A DNA stretch of 64,000 nt from Chloroflexia bacterium (GTDB taxonomy: Bacteria; Chloroflexota; Chloroflexia; DTKN01), in assembly GCA_016928715.1 (NCBI GenBank), contig JAFGKG010000101.1, positions 1 to 64,000 of the forward strand, in the 5' to 3' direction. Under the pieces are notes generated by a model that saw only the letters and a program-made list of their open reading frames with translations, made no database searches and was not told where the DNA came from. This document shows, in pieces, positions 29,204 to 39,132 of this stretch. Every line of letters begins with the position of its first letter. Position 1 is the first letter of the stretch. Both the position numbers and the translations under genes were made by a program.

Positions 29204-30550
29204 CTAGGGGGCGATCAGGATCGGCCCCGGCACGGCGTAATAGACGGCCTGGTACATCTGGTTCAGCGCAGCGGGCTTTTGCCCGTCCCATCCCCCCATG
29301 AGCAAAAAGTGCTCGGTGCCTTCCGCGCTGAGGGCGCCGCCCGGATAGGGACCGGCCGGCGGGGGATCCTCGGTCAGGATATTGCGCCAGAGTTGGGTGC
29401 GGACGTTATACTGCCATAGTTGGGGGGGCGCGTCGGCGCTCTCCTGGGCCAGAATAAAGACAAAATCGCCCAACGAGGTTACCTGTACCCACCCCAGGGA
29501 AATGCCCGGCAATGGTTTGGGGGCCGAGAGGCCAAAGGCCGGAGTGTACTCCAGGATCACGTCAATGGGGCCATCCTGGTTGACCCCACCCACCACAAAG
29601 ATGCGGTTGCTGGCCACGACTACGCCAGGATAGCCCCAGGGGAAGGGCAGCTCCCCGACTTGGGTCCAGGCGTCGCTTTGGGCGTCGTAGCGTAGGATCT
29701 CGTCCCGGTAGGATGTCCCGTCCCAACCCCCAAATAAAAATAGTTCGCCCTCAAAGGCGGCCAGGCCATAGTTGCTCAGCGATCGCGGCAGGGGATGGGC
29801 CTCTGACCAGCGGTTGCGTTCTATGTCATAGACCTCGTGGCTTTTAATGGGCCGGTCCTGGGCATCCCGTCCTCCCGGCACATAGATTTTGCCCCCCAGC
29901 ACGGCGCCGTGCATCTCGGACACGGCGGTCGGCTTGGCTGCCAGGGGGGTCCAATTGTTGTTGACGGGATCAAAACGCTCCACTGTGTCGAGCACACCGC
30001 TCTCGTCGTCCCCGCCAATCGCATAGAGAAAGTCCTGAAAGGGGACCAAGGCGAAATTGCCGCGTGGGGTGGGCAGGTCAGCCCGCTGGGACCAGCGCAC
30101 CAGCGGGGTGGGTTGCTCCGGCGTGGGGGTGGGTCCGCTCCAGAGCTCGGGCAGCAGGCCGGAAAGGCTGAGGGCCAGCGTAATGAGGAGTATGCTGACG
30201 ACGACCCAGGGAATCCAACGGGGCCAGCGCTGTACGGTCGGTGTGGGGATGAGCTCTGTGGCCGCCGCCGCCGATTCCGGATTCTCCGTCTCGGCGGGGG
30301 TTTCCTCCTCCCCGGCTTTTTGCTCTTCTTCCTCTGCTTCCACGGCGACCCACCCCTCCCGGATTGCCTCGAGGGAGGCCTCGGTGCGGGAATTCACGTC
30401 CAGTTTGGCAAAGATATTCCGCAGATGGGCCTTGACGGTATTGACGCTGATAAAGAGCTCTTGAGCGATCTGCTGATTGGTCGCACCGGTGGCGACCAGG
30501 CGCAGGACCTCTATCTCGCGATCGCTGAGAGCTTCACCGTATTCTGGCAT
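29204..30550 (-). CDS. LuxR-type HTH + TM segment + Kelch-repeat protein
   Basis: 'LSDREIEVLRLVATGATNQQIAQELFISVNTVKAHLRNIFAKL'; TM 'WIPWVVVSILLITLALSLSGLL'; Kelch 'FLYAIGGDDESGVLDTVERFDPVNNNW'. Confidence 0.9.
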   Translation of the reverse strand: MPEYGEALSDREIEVLRLVATGATNQQIAQELFISVNTVKAHLRNIFAKLDVNSRTEASLEAIREGWVAVEAEEEEQKAGEEETPAETENPESAAAATELIPTPTVQRWPRWIPWVVVSILLITLALSLSGLLPELWSGPTPTPEQPTPLVRWSQRADLPTPRGNFALVPFQDFLYAIGGDDESGVLDTVERFDPVNNNWTPLAAKPTAVSEMHGAVLGGKIYVPGGRDAQDRPIKSHEVYDIERNRWSEAHPLPRSLSNYGLAAFEGELFLFGGWDGTSYRDEILRYDAQSDAWTQVGELPFPWGYPGVVVASNRIFVVGGVNQDGPIDVILEYTPAFGLSAPKPLPGISLGWVQVTSLGDFVFILAQESADAPPQLWQYNVRTQLWRNILTEDPPPAGPYPGGALSAEGTEHFLLMGGWDGQKPAALNQMYQAVYYAVPGPILIAP

Positions 30551-30655
30551 TCGTTCATTTCCTTCGTTTTCTCGATGGACAACCGTTGGCGGGGTCTGGT
30601 GGACCCATTTGCCTTTCCGGCGGGGCCGTGGCCGGAACAGCCCGCTCGGGTGTGA

Positions 30656-31453
30656 TCAATCGGGCTGGCGCCTCAGCGAGACCGGCTGGCCCCAAAGCCG
30701 GCCATAGATGGCTTCAAGCAGTGGGGCCTCCCCGCTGGTGTAAAAGAGCTCCTGCCCCGGCTGCCGGCCGGTGTTACCCAGTCCGCTTTTCTCCAGGACC
30801 CGGCGAGTCTGTCGGGCCACGGGCAAGCCGGTGTCGATCACGGTGACCTGCGGGCCCATGACCTGCTCGATCAGTGGCCGCAGGAAGGCATAATGCGTCG
30901 AGCCAAGGACCAGGGTGTCAATGCCGGCCTCGATCAGCGGGGACAGCAGTTCCCGCAGCCAAATCGCGGTCTCGGCGGCTTGCACCTGGCCGGCCTCGAC
31001 TCGTTCGACCAGCCCATAGCCGGGCTGGGAAAAGACCCGTACATTTTGGGCATATTGCTGCAACAGTTTCTCAAAGCGATCCCCGTGCAAGGTCACCGTT
31101 GTGGCCAGGACACCAATGCGTCCGTTGCGGGTGGCCCTGGCTGCTGGCTTGACGGCTGGCTCCATGCCGACAATGGGCACCTCGGGATAGCCAGCCCGCA
31201 GATCGTCCAGGGCGGCGATCGAGGCGGTGTTGCAGGCCAGCACGAGCATCTTGGCCCCCTGTGCCAACAAAAAGGCGGCGATGGAAAAAACCCGCTGGCG
31301 CACCTGGCTTTCCGGGCGATTCCCATACGGGCAGTAGCCATTGTCGCCGTAATAGAGCAAATCCTCAAAAGGGAGCAACTCGCGTACGTGGCGCATCACG
31401 GATAGCCCGCCCACGCCCGAGTCGAACAAGGCTACAGGACCAACATGGGGCAT
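30656..31453 (-). CDS. murI: Glutamate racemase
   Basis: 'VALFDSGVGGLSVMRHVRELLP', 'YYGDNGYCPYG', 'VLACNTASIAAL', 'LVLGSTHYAFL'. Confidence 0.95.
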   Translation of the reverse strand: MPHVGPVALFDSGVGGLSVMRHVRELLPFEDLLYYGDNGYCPYGNRPESQVRQRVFSIAAFLLAQGAKMLVLACNTASIAALDDLRAGYPEVPIVGMEPAVKPAARATRNGRIGVLATTVTLHGDRFEKLLQQYAQNVRVFSQPGYGLVERVEAGQVQAAETAIWLRELLSPLIEAGIDTLVLGSTHYAFLRPLIEQVMGPQVTVIDTGLPVARQTRRVLEKSGLGNTGRQPGQELFYTSGEAPLLEAIYGRLWGQPVSLRRQPD

Positions 31454-31463
31454 TCAATTGACC

Positions 31464-32771
31464 TCAACAGTTCTCGCGCCGAATACGCGCGCCCAGGCTG
31501 TGTAGCCGTTCCTCCAGGCGCTCGTAGCCACGGTCGATCTGACGGATGTTCCGAATGACGCTGCTGCCCTGGGCACAAAGGGCGGCGATAACCAGGGCCA
31601 TACCCGCTCGGATATCGGGACTCTCCATCTCGGCACCGTGCAAGCGGGTCGGGCCAATGACGACGGCACGGTGGGGGTCGCAGAGGACAATGCGCGCGCC
31701 CATAGAGATCAGCTTGTCCACGAAAAAGAGCCGGCTCTCGTACATTTTCTCGTGGATCAGGATCGTCCCCCGAGCCTGAGTGGCCAGTACGACGGCGATG
31801 CTCACCAGGTCGGCGGGAAAGGCGGGCCAGGAGCCATCGTCGATCTTGGAGATAAAGCCCCCAAAGTCGTCCACGACCTGCAAGCTCTGTTGCGCCGGCA
31901 CATAGATGTCCTGGCCGTGCACCTCCCAGGTCACGCCCAAGCGGCCAAAGGCGATTCGCGTCATGCGCTGATGTTCGGGAGCGGCCTCACGAATGAATAG
32001 TTCGCTGCCTGTTGCCGCGGCCAGCCCGATCAAGCTGCCCACCTCAATGTTATCGGGTCCAATGGTATATTCCCCACCGTGCAATTGCTCGACGCCGTCG
32101 ATCAACAGCCGGTTGCTGCCCATGCCGTCGATCTGCGCGCCCAGCTCACGCAGGAAGCCGCACAGATCCTGGACGTGGGGCTCCGAGGCCGCGTTCTGCA
32201 GCACCGTCCGGCCCGGACTGGTGACGGCCGCCATGATGGCATTTTCGGTGGCAGTGACGCTGGCTTCGTCCAGGAAAATGTCCTTGCCTCGCAGTCCCTG
32301 GGGGGCGATCAGGTTGTAGTGCTGGTGGTCGGCCTCGACGACGGCGCCCAAGGCCCGTAGGGCCAAGAGGTGGGTATCGACCCGTCGACGTCCGATGACG
32401 TCACCGCCGGGCGGCGGCAGCTCGACCCGGCCAAAGCGGGCCAGCAGGGGGCCGGCCAGGAGGATGGAGGCGCGAATTTCCCGACAGAGGTCTGCGTCCA
32501 GGGCTGTTTTGCGGGCCTGGCAGGCGTCAAGTGCCCAACTGTGCGGACCGAGTTGTTCTATCTCGACGCCCAGGTCGGTCAGCAGGGCCAGCATCGTCCC
32601 CACATCTCGAATCTGGGGGATGTTGTGCAGCACGACCCGCTCTTTGCTCAGCAGCACCGCCGCCAGGATGGGAAGCGCGGCATTCTTGTTGCCGGCCGGC
32701 CGTATTTCGCCGGTCAGGGTATGCCCCCCCTCGATCACAAAGCGTTCGCTGTATCGTTGCTCTTGTTCCAT
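31464..32771 (-). CDS. murA: UDP-N-acetylglucosamine 1-carboxyvinyltransferase
   Basis: 'LTGEIRPAGNKNAALPILAAVLLSKERVVLHNIPQIRDV'. Confidence 0.95.
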   Translation of the reverse strand: MEQEQRYSERFVIEGGHTLTGEIRPAGNKNAALPILAAVLLSKERVVLHNIPQIRDVGTMLALLTDLGVEIEQLGPHSWALDACQARKTALDADLCREIRASILLAGPLLARFGRVELPPPGGDVIGRRRVDTHLLALRALGAVVEADHQHYNLIAPQGLRGKDIFLDEASVTATENAIMAAVTSPGRTVLQNAASEPHVQDLCGFLRELGAQIDGMGSNRLLIDGVEQLHGGEYTIGPDNIEVGSLIGLAAATGSELFIREAAPEHQRMTRIAFGRLGVTWEVHGQDIYVPAQQSLQVVDDFGGFISKIDDGSWPAFPADLVSIAVVLATQARGTILIHEKMYESRLFFVDKLISMGARIVLCDPHRAVVIGPTRLHGAEMESPDIRAGMALVIAALCAQGSSVIRNIRQIDRGYERLEERLHSLGARIRRENC

Positions 32772-32982
32772 CTATAACCTTCCTGCAAGTTCCCCACCTG
32801 GGGGCGACACGGTCAACGCTTCTATCCCTATCCTAGTCCTGGTGGGGAATTCAAGTTGGGCGGGAGGCATACGCCAGGCCCACAATGAATCAATGCTCAA
32901 GCAACACTTCAAGGCCCCTTGGCTAGGCTGTCCGCATTGTACTACATCCAGTCGCTATGCGCAACCCACCGGCAGTGGGAAA

Positions 32983-33026
32983 ACAAAAACGGCGGTTGGT
33001 AGGCAGCGAGCCCTACCAACCGCCGT
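32983..33026 (-). terminator. Rho-independent terminator of the Crp/Fnr gene
   Basis: GGCGGTTGGTAGG/CCTACCAACCGCC hairpin followed on minus strand by TTTTTGTTTT. Confidence 0.85.
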
Positions 33027-33043
33027 GCAAATTAGGGGATCTG

Positions 33044-33739
33044 TCAGCGTAGTGCCATCTCTTGCAGCCGATTTACGTCCAATAGCACGATAGAGCGGCG
33101 ATCAAACTGTAGCAGGTTGTCGTCTCTAAAGCGGTTGAAAATCTTGGTGACCGTTTCCCGGTGGGTATTGATCATCTCGGCTAACTGCTGATGGGTGTAG
33201 CGGTGGGGGAGCCGGGTCGGGCCGTAGCTCCGGTGCAGGTTAGGGGCGGCCAGGTCCAAAAGCAGGGCGGCCAATCGCTGGGGGACGGATTTAAAGGCCA
33301 GATCGCCCAGGCGACGCTCCGTGCTCTGCACGCGCTGGCTCAGGTTCTCCAGCAGCAATAGGGCCAGCGAGGGGTCCTTTTCTAAAATGACCGCCAGATG
33401 GCGACGGGGAATGGCGTGGACGCGCACCTTTGTGAGGGCCTGGGCGTGGTTCTGGTGACGCCCTCCCGGAAACAGGGCCTTGACCCCGAAAAAGTCCCCC
33501 GGCTCGACGATGCTCAGGGTCAGATTGCGGCCGTGTGAGGAATGCTTAAAGAGCCGCACCCGTCCTTTTGCCAACAGGTAGAGTTCTCCGGCCCGATCAC
33601 CGGCCAGGTATAAAAAGTCCTTGTTCTCAAAAGTCCGCTCCCGGGCAGCCTGCTTTAGGGGCGCCCAGGGATCTCTCCGCGTCATACTCAGGGGGGGGTG
33701 GGAACCGCTTCTCATGGTCTCTCTCCTGGTTATACTCAA
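33044..33739 (-). CDS. Crp/Fnr family transcriptional regulator
   Basis: cNMP-binding-like N-terminus, 'THQQLAEMINTHRETVTKIFNRF' HTH. Confidence 0.92.
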   Translation of the reverse strand: MSITRRETMRSGSHPPLSMTRRDPWAPLKQAARERTFENKDFLYLAGDRAGELYLLAKGRVRLFKHSSHGRNLTLSIVEPGDFFGVKALFPGGRHQNHAQALTKVRVHAIPRRHLAVILEKDPSLALLLLENLSQRVQSTERRLGDLAFKSVPQRLAALLLDLAAPNLHRSYGPTRLPHRYTHQQLAEMINTHRETVTKIFNRFRDDNLLQFDRRSIVLLDVNRLQEMALR

Positions 33740-33919
33740 CCGAGTTCCTCTGTGTCCTCCCGTCTACTATAACATGCCAAGACCCGCTCCTGTGTTAGCA
33801 TTCTGTGGCGGTTCTGTGGCAGTTGTGTGAGTAACGGGCGATACGATATTGACGAGTACGCCCCCTTTTGCTAGAATAGGGGTGTTGCTTGGCCGGATCG
33901 TCTTTTGAGGTGGGTGCCC

Positions 33920-34855
33920 ATGTCCGCAATGCTACGCTATGATCCCGTTCCTTTTGTCCTGAACCGGGGCCCGGCCCGGGTTGTGTTGTCGCTCCTGGGC
34001 GAGGCCGGCCTGCTCTTCACCGCGCTGGCTCGTGAATATCTCTTGGTCCTGCTCAGCCAGCAGCGCCCGGATGGCGGATTTCCCAGCGCTCTGGATGCGG
34101 ACCACTCGGGCGTCCTGGAAACGGAACGGTCCATCCACCTACTCTTGCAGGCCGGCCTGGGCCCCAGTACCCTCAATGTCTCCGCTGCCTTGGGCTGGAT
34201 CCTGGGGCTGCAGCACGCTGATGGGGGCTGGAGCGAGAACCCGGCTCTCTATATCCCTCCCCACATCACACACCTGGATGCCACGGTGGGGGTGACCTGG
34301 CTGACCGCCGAGGTGCTCTGTTCCCTGCAGGAGGCCGGTTACGATAGCGAGGACGCCTACTGGCGCGGCTTGGATTGGCTCTATGGCCGGCACTGCAGCC
34401 GTTGGGGCTGGCCGCTCCTGGATGGGCAGGACGAACCGGACCCCGATAGCTCGACGCAGATTACCTTCCTGCTGCGCAATATCTATGGCGAAGAGGACGA
34501 GGCCGTGCGCGGGGGCCTGCAGTACTATGAGCGCTGCCTCAGCCAGGCCGCCCAGGATGCCCAGCAGCGTTATTATGAGGTCCGGGGGGAACGTCGTGGT
34601 CTGGACGTCTATCACCTGGCGGACACCGTGTTCGATGCCAGGGCCGCGGCGGCCGGTTATGATTTATCGGACGATCGCCTTGCCAGCATCGTTGATGCTC
34701 TGATCGATATTCAGCGCAGGGATGGCGGCTGGAGGCCCTATTGGATGGAGGAAAGCGACCCGTTCTACACGGTCTATACTCTGCGTGCGCTGGTTTGGGT
34801 AGGGGCCTTGGAGCGCGAGTCGCTGGCCGATATGGTGCGGCGGTATACCCGTTGA
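33920..34855 (+). CDS. Prenyltransferase/squalene-oxidase-repeat (terpene-cyclase-like) protein
   Basis: Repeats 'QQRPDGGFPSALD', 'LQHADGGWSENP', 'IQRRDGGWRPYW'. Confidence 0.8.
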   Translation: MSAMLRYDPVPFVLNRGPARVVLSLLGEAGLLFTALAREYLLVLLSQQRPDGGFPSALDADHSGVLETERSIHLLLQAGLGPSTLNVSAALGWILGLQHADGGWSENPALYIPPHITHLDATVGVTWLTAEVLCSLQEAGYDSEDAYWRGLDWLYGRHCSRWGWPLLDGQDEPDPDSSTQITFLLRNIYGEEDEAVRGGLQYYERCLSQAAQDAQQRYYEVRGERRGLDVYHLADTVFDARAAAAGYDLSDDRLASIVDALIDIQRRDGGWRPYWMEESDPFYTVYTLRALVWVGALERESLADMVRRYTR

Positions 34856-34868
34856 ACCAGCATAGGAC

Positions 34869-35645
34869 GTGACCGTGCCAGGTGGGACCAAAGCAGTGGC
34901 CGAACGCATCGACATCCTGGGGGTGGGGGTCCACGCGCTCAACCTGGAACAGGTGCTGGCGCGCTTGGACTATTTTGTCCAGGTGGAGGGAGCACACCAG
35001 GTGGTCACGATCAACCCGGAATTTGTCATGCGGGCCCGGCGCGAGCGCGATTTCCGGGAAACGATCCAGCAGGCCGACCTGGCCACCGCAGACGGCGTCG
35101 GTATCACCCTGGCAGGCTGGATGCTGGGCACCCCCTTCCCGGGCCGGGTCACCGGGGTCGAGCTGACCTGGCGCCTGGCCGAACTGGCCGCGGCCAAGCG
35201 CTACCGCCTCTACCTGCTGGGCGCCGGTCCAGGGGTGGCCGAACGGGCCGCCCAACGACTGCAGCAACGCTATCCCGATCTGATCGTCGCTGGCACCTAC
35301 GCCGGTTCGCCCGCACCCGAGGACGAGGAGGAAATCGTCGCGCGGGTGCACCGCAGTGGGGCACAGATCCTGCTCGTCGCCTATGGCGCGCCCCAGCAGG
35401 ACCTCTGGCTGCGGCGAAATTTGCCCCGGCTGGGTACGGCCGTGGGCATCGGTGTGGGGGGCACGCTGGACTATATCTCTGGAGTGGTGCCCCGGGCGCC
35501 CTCCTGGATGCGGAACATTGGCCTGGAGTGGCTCTACCGGCTGTGGCACCAACCCCAGCGCTGGCGGCGTATGCTCAATCTGCCACTTTTTGCCGGGCTG
35601 GTGCTCCGGCAGGCCTGGCGCAGCCGCCGTCGCCGCCCCACTTGA
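34869..35645 (+). CDS. WecB/TagA/CpsF family glycosyltransferase
   Basis: 'VVTINPEFVMRARRERDFRETIQQADLATADGVGI', 'GAPQQDLWLRRN', 'GVGGTLDYISGVVPRAP'; GTG start. Confidence 0.93.
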   Translation: MTVPGGTKAVAERIDILGVGVHALNLEQVLARLDYFVQVEGAHQVVTINPEFVMRARRERDFRETIQQADLATADGVGITLAGWMLGTPFPGRVTGVELTWRLAELAAAKRYRLYLLGAGPGVAERAAQRLQQRYPDLIVAGTYAGSPAPEDEEEIVARVHRSGAQILLVAYGAPQQDLWLRRNLPRLGTAVGIGVGGTLDYISGVVPRAPSWMRNIGLEWLYRLWHQPQRWRRMLNLPLFAGLVLRQAWRSRRRRPT

Positions 35646-35655
35646 GGCCGGTCCC

Positions 35656-36858
35656 TCAAAAACGCAGCAGATGCCCCAGCTTTTCCTTCTTGGTGCGCAG
35701 GTAGCGCGCGTTCTCCGGCGTGGGCGGGATCTCGATCGGAACGCGCTCCACGACCTCCAATCCATAGCCCTCCAGCCCCACGATCTTGCGCGGATTGTTG
35801 GTCAGCAGCCGTAGTTTGCGTACCCCCAGGTCGTACAGGATCTGGGCCCCAATGCCATAGTCCCGCAGATCCGCCGGAAAACCCAGGTGCTCGTTGGCCT
35901 CCACCGTATCCAGGCCCTTGTCCTGCAGTTCGTAGGCTCGCAGTTTGTTGAGCAGGCCGATGCCGCGTCCCTCCTGCCGCATGTAGAGCAGGACCCCACG
36001 CCCCGCCTTGGAAATGGCCTCCAGCGCCGCCCGCAGCTGGTCCCCACAGTCACAGCGCAACGAGCCCAGCGCGTCCCCGGTCAGGCACTCCGAGTGCACC
36101 CGCACGAGGAGGGGATCCTCCATGTCGAGCCGCTTTCCCAAGACCAGGGCCAGGTGGTGCTCGCCGTTGACCTTGTTCTCGTAGGCGATGGCCTGGAAAT
36201 CGCCGAATGCCGTCGGCATGTTGACCGCTGCCACCCGCCGGACCAGCTTTTCGTGGTGGCGGCGGTACTCGATGAGCTGGGCCACGCTGACAATGTGCAG
36301 GTCGTGCTGCTGGGCAAATCGCTCCAATTCGGGCAGGCGGGCCATGTGGCCGTCCTCGGCCATGATCTCGCAGATCACGGCCGCCGGATAGAGGCCGGCC
36401 AGCCGGGCCAGGTCCACCGAGGCCTCAGTCTGTCCCGCCCGCACCAGTACGCCGCCCTCTCGTACGCGCAGGGGAAAGACGTGCCCCGGCATGACAATGT
36501 CCTCCGGCCCGCTCTGGGGGTCGACCAGCACCTGGATGGTGCGGGCGCGGTCGTAAGCCGAGATCCCCGTGGTGACGCCTTCGCGGGCCTCGACCGAGGC
36601 GGTAAAGGCGGTCCCAAAGGGGGACCGGTTTTCCTGGACCATCAAGGGGATGCCCAGTTCGTCCAGGCGATTGCCCAGCATGGGCACACAGATCAGTCCG
36701 CGGCCATACTTGGCCATAAAGTTGATCTTTTCGGCGGTGGCCTGTTCGGCAGCCATGCAGAGGTCGCCCTCGTTCTCGCGGTCCTCGTCGTCGATAATGA
36801 TGACCAGGCGACCCCGCGCATAGTCCTCGATGGCCTGCTCGACCATACATAATGTCAT
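35656..36858 (-). CDS. ribBA: Bifunctional DHBP synthase / GTP cyclohydrolase II
   Basis: '[20 protein letters not shown]', '[22 protein letters not shown]', '[16 protein letters not shown]'. Confidence 0.96.
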   Translation of the reverse strand: MTLCMVEQAIEDYARGRLVIIIDDEDRENEGDLCMAAEQATAEKINFMAKYGRGLICVPMLGNRLDELGIPLMVQENRSPFGTAFTASVEAREGVTTGISAYDRARTIQVLVDPQSGPEDIVMPGHVFPLRVREGGVLVRAGQTEASVDLARLAGLYPAAVICEIMAEDGHMARLPELERFAQQHDLHIVSVAQLIEYRRHHEKLVRRVAAVNMPTAFGDFQAIAYENKVNGEHHLALVLGKRLDMEDPLLVRVHSECLTGDALGSLRCDCGDQLRAALEAISKAGRGVLLYMRQEGRGIGLLNKLRAYELQDKGLDTVEANEHLGFPADLRDYGIGAQILYDLGVRKLRLLTNNPRKIVGLEGYGLEVVERVPIEIPPTPENARYLRTKKEKLGHLLRF

Positions 36859-36924
36859 ATTCCTACCTCCTGCGGATACGCTTGCCCAAATTCGCGTCGG
36901 GCCGGATGTCCCTTTCCCGCCGGC

Positions 36925-37575
36925 CTATACATAGCCGTGTTCGGTCAAAAAACCGCGGTCGAGACGACCACCCTCCGGACCGCTGCCGGCGCCGCGCTGC
37001 AGCAGGCGCTCCACGTATTTGGCGATCACGTCCACTTCCAGGTTGACCCGATAGCCGGCCGGTTGATCGCCCAGGGTGATTTGGGCCTGGGTGTGTGGGA
37101 TCAGCGAGACCGCAAATTGCCGCGCCTCCACCCGGGCCACCGTCAGGCTGGCCCCATCTATGGCAATAAAGGCCCGGGGAACCAGGTAGCGCACGATCTC
37201 GGGGCCGGCGGCGATGGTCACCCACAGGGCGTTGCCCTCCTGCCGCTTGCTCAGTATCTCGCCCTGGCCGTCCACGTGCCCCTGGACTAGGTGGCCGTCC
37301 AGGCGGCCTGTGGCCGGCATGGCCCGTTCCAGGTTCAGCCGGCTGCCCGGCGCCTGCCGGCCCAGGTTGCTCTGGCGCAGGGTCTCGGGCATTACGTCCA
37401 CGGTGAAAAGATCGCCCTCGATGTTCGTCACCGTCAGGCAGACGCCGTTGACGGCGATCGAGTCGCCGATGCGGGTGCCCTGCAGGACCCGGTTGGACTC
37501 GATACTCAGCCCACTCTTGGGCGGCGGCAGCCGCCGGCGCAGCAGGCCGATTTCCTCGATCAATCCGGTGAACAC
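36925..37575 (-). CDS. ribE: Riboflavin synthase alpha subunit
   Basis: 'MFTGLIEEIGLL', 'GDSIAVNGVCLTVT', 'LVQGHVDGQGEIL'. Confidence 0.95.
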   Translation of the reverse strand: MFTGLIEEIGLLRRRLPPPKSGLSIESNRVLQGTRIGDSIAVNGVCLTVTNIEGDLFTVDVMPETLRQSNLGRQAPGSRLNLERAMPATGRLDGHLVQGHVDGQGEILSKRQEGNALWVTIAAGPEIVRYLVPRAFIAIDGASLTVARVEARQFAVSLIPHTQAQITLGDQPAGYRVNLEVDVIAKYVERLLQRGAGSGPEGGRLDRGFLTEHGYV

Positions 37576-37584
37576 GTTTTCCTC

Positions 37585-38706
37585 CTATTCCGGCCAATGC
37601 GGATAGCCGCTGAGCAGCAGGTCTGGGCCGACCCGCTCTACCTCCAGCTCGCGCAGGCGGGCGGCCTGACCTAGTCTTGCTACCCCCTCGCCGGATACGG
37701 CCGCGGGCGCCGCGGCACCGCCGATGATGAGGGGGGCGATAAAGGCCAGCACCCGGTCGACCAGGCGGGCGCGGAAAAAGGCGTCCAGCAGGGTGCCGCC
37801 CCCCTCCACCAGCAGGCTGGTGATCTCGCGCTGGCCCAGCGCCCGCAGTAGGGCGGCCAGGTCCAAACGGCCGCCTTCGCCGGCCGGCAGGAGCAGGATC
37901 TCTGTGCCCCGCTCCTCCAGCGCCTCCCGCTGTTCCTGCGGGCAGGCGGCCGTGGTGGCCAGGATCGTCCGCCCCGGCAGGGCCGGGTCAAAGACGCGCG
38001 CCGCCAGGGGCAGGCGCCCGCGGCTGTCGGCCACGATGCGCAGGGGATGCTGCACGCTCTCCCGTTCCGGCAGGCGCGTGGTCAGGCGCGGATCGTCGTT
38101 GAGCACCGTGTTGGCCCCGACCATGATCGCGTCCATCTGGTCGCGCAGCTCGTGGACCCGGCGCCGGGACTGCTCGCCGCTGATCCAGCGGGACTCGCCA
38201 CTGCGGGTGGCGATCTTGCCGTCCAGGCTGCAGGCGTACTTGGCGATGACAAAGGGCCGGCCCTGGCGAATGTAGGTGATAAAGGCCTCGTTCTGCCGGG
38301 CCGCCTCCCGTGCGCCCAGGCCGACCGTGGTGACTATGCCGGCCTGCTCCAGGCGCGCCCGGCCCTGCCCGTTGACCCGCGGGTTGGGGTCGAGCATGGC
38401 CATGTGCGCCGCGGCGATGCCGGCGGCGATGAGGGCCTCGGTACAGGGCGGGGTGCGGCCATGGTGGCTGCAGGGCTCCAACGTCACATAGAGCGTCGCC
38501 CCGCGCGACCGCTCGCCGGCCGCGCGCAGGGCATAGATCTCGGCGTGGGGGCCGCCGGCCTGCTGGTGGTAGCCCTCGCCCACGATCTCGCCGTCGCGGA
38601 CGAGCACGGCCCCCACCAACGGGTTGGGGCTGGTGCGCCCGCGGGCCCGCTCGGCCAGGGCCAGGGCGCGCTGCATCAGATCCTCCGGGCTGGTTAGTTT
38701 TGGCAT
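37585..38706 (-). CDS. ribD: Bifunctional riboflavin deaminase/reductase RibD
   Basis: 'MQRALALAERARGRTSPNPLVGAVLV', 'GGPHAEIYAL', 'LEPCSHHGRTPPC'; start at MPKLTSPED. Confidence 0.95.
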   Translation of the reverse strand: MPKLTSPEDLMQRALALAERARGRTSPNPLVGAVLVRDGEIVGEGYHQQAGGPHAEIYALRAAGERSRGATLYVTLEPCSHHGRTPPCTEALIAAGIAAAHMAMLDPNPRVNGQGRARLEQAGIVTTVGLGAREAARQNEAFITYIRQGRPFVIAKYACSLDGKIATRSGESRWISGEQSRRRVHELRDQMDAIMVGANTVLNDDPRLTTRLPERESVQHPLRIVADSRGRLPLAARVFDPALPGRTILATTAACPQEQREALEERGTEILLLPAGEGGRLDLAALLRALGQREITSLLVEGGGTLLDAFFRARLVDRVLAFIAPLIIGGAAAPAAVSGEGVARLGQAARLRELEVERVGPDLLLSGYPHWPE

Positions 38707-38780
38707 GACAAAACCCCAAAGCGAGGGCTCCGGGGCAGGTCGAGGCGGAACGGGTCGATCCGGGCCGCCTGACAAAAAAA

Positions 38781-38942
38781 GCCTTCTTCCATCCGGACTG
38801 TACCGTCGGCCCCGGATTTGCACCGGGTCTACCAGTTCTCCTGGCTCGCGGGCTCGTGTCGCGGGCTGCGCGACCCTCACCGCCGGTCGGGAATTGGCCT
38901 GGGTCTGTCACTGCCCCAGGCCTCGCCCTGCCCCGAAGGCCG
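38781..38942 (-). ncRNA. FMN riboswitch (RFN element) upstream of ribD
   Basis: Minus strand: CTTCGGGGCAGGGCGA...AATTCCCGACCGGCGGTGAGGG...AGCCCGCGA...GTGCAAATCCGGGGCCGACGGTACAGTCCGGATGGAAGAAGGC. Confidence 0.95.
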
Positions 38943-39132
38943 GGTTGATCTTGCAAGCCCTAGCATACAACCAGCGCGGCGCTTTGTCAAGTAGAAGGCG
39001 CACCTCGGTCTATTTGCGCTCCTTGAACCCTTCTGCTATACTACTCTTGTTCTATACGGTTTTGCCGTCCAGAAGCAATAGCAATCATGCTTTGGAGGGC
39101 CGTACGGCCGCCCTCGGGGAATTTGGCCGCAA

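Noticed and set aside
30656-32771. Novel association of murI and murA
   Set aside because: Both are standard peptidoglycan genes and this adjacency is unremarkable.
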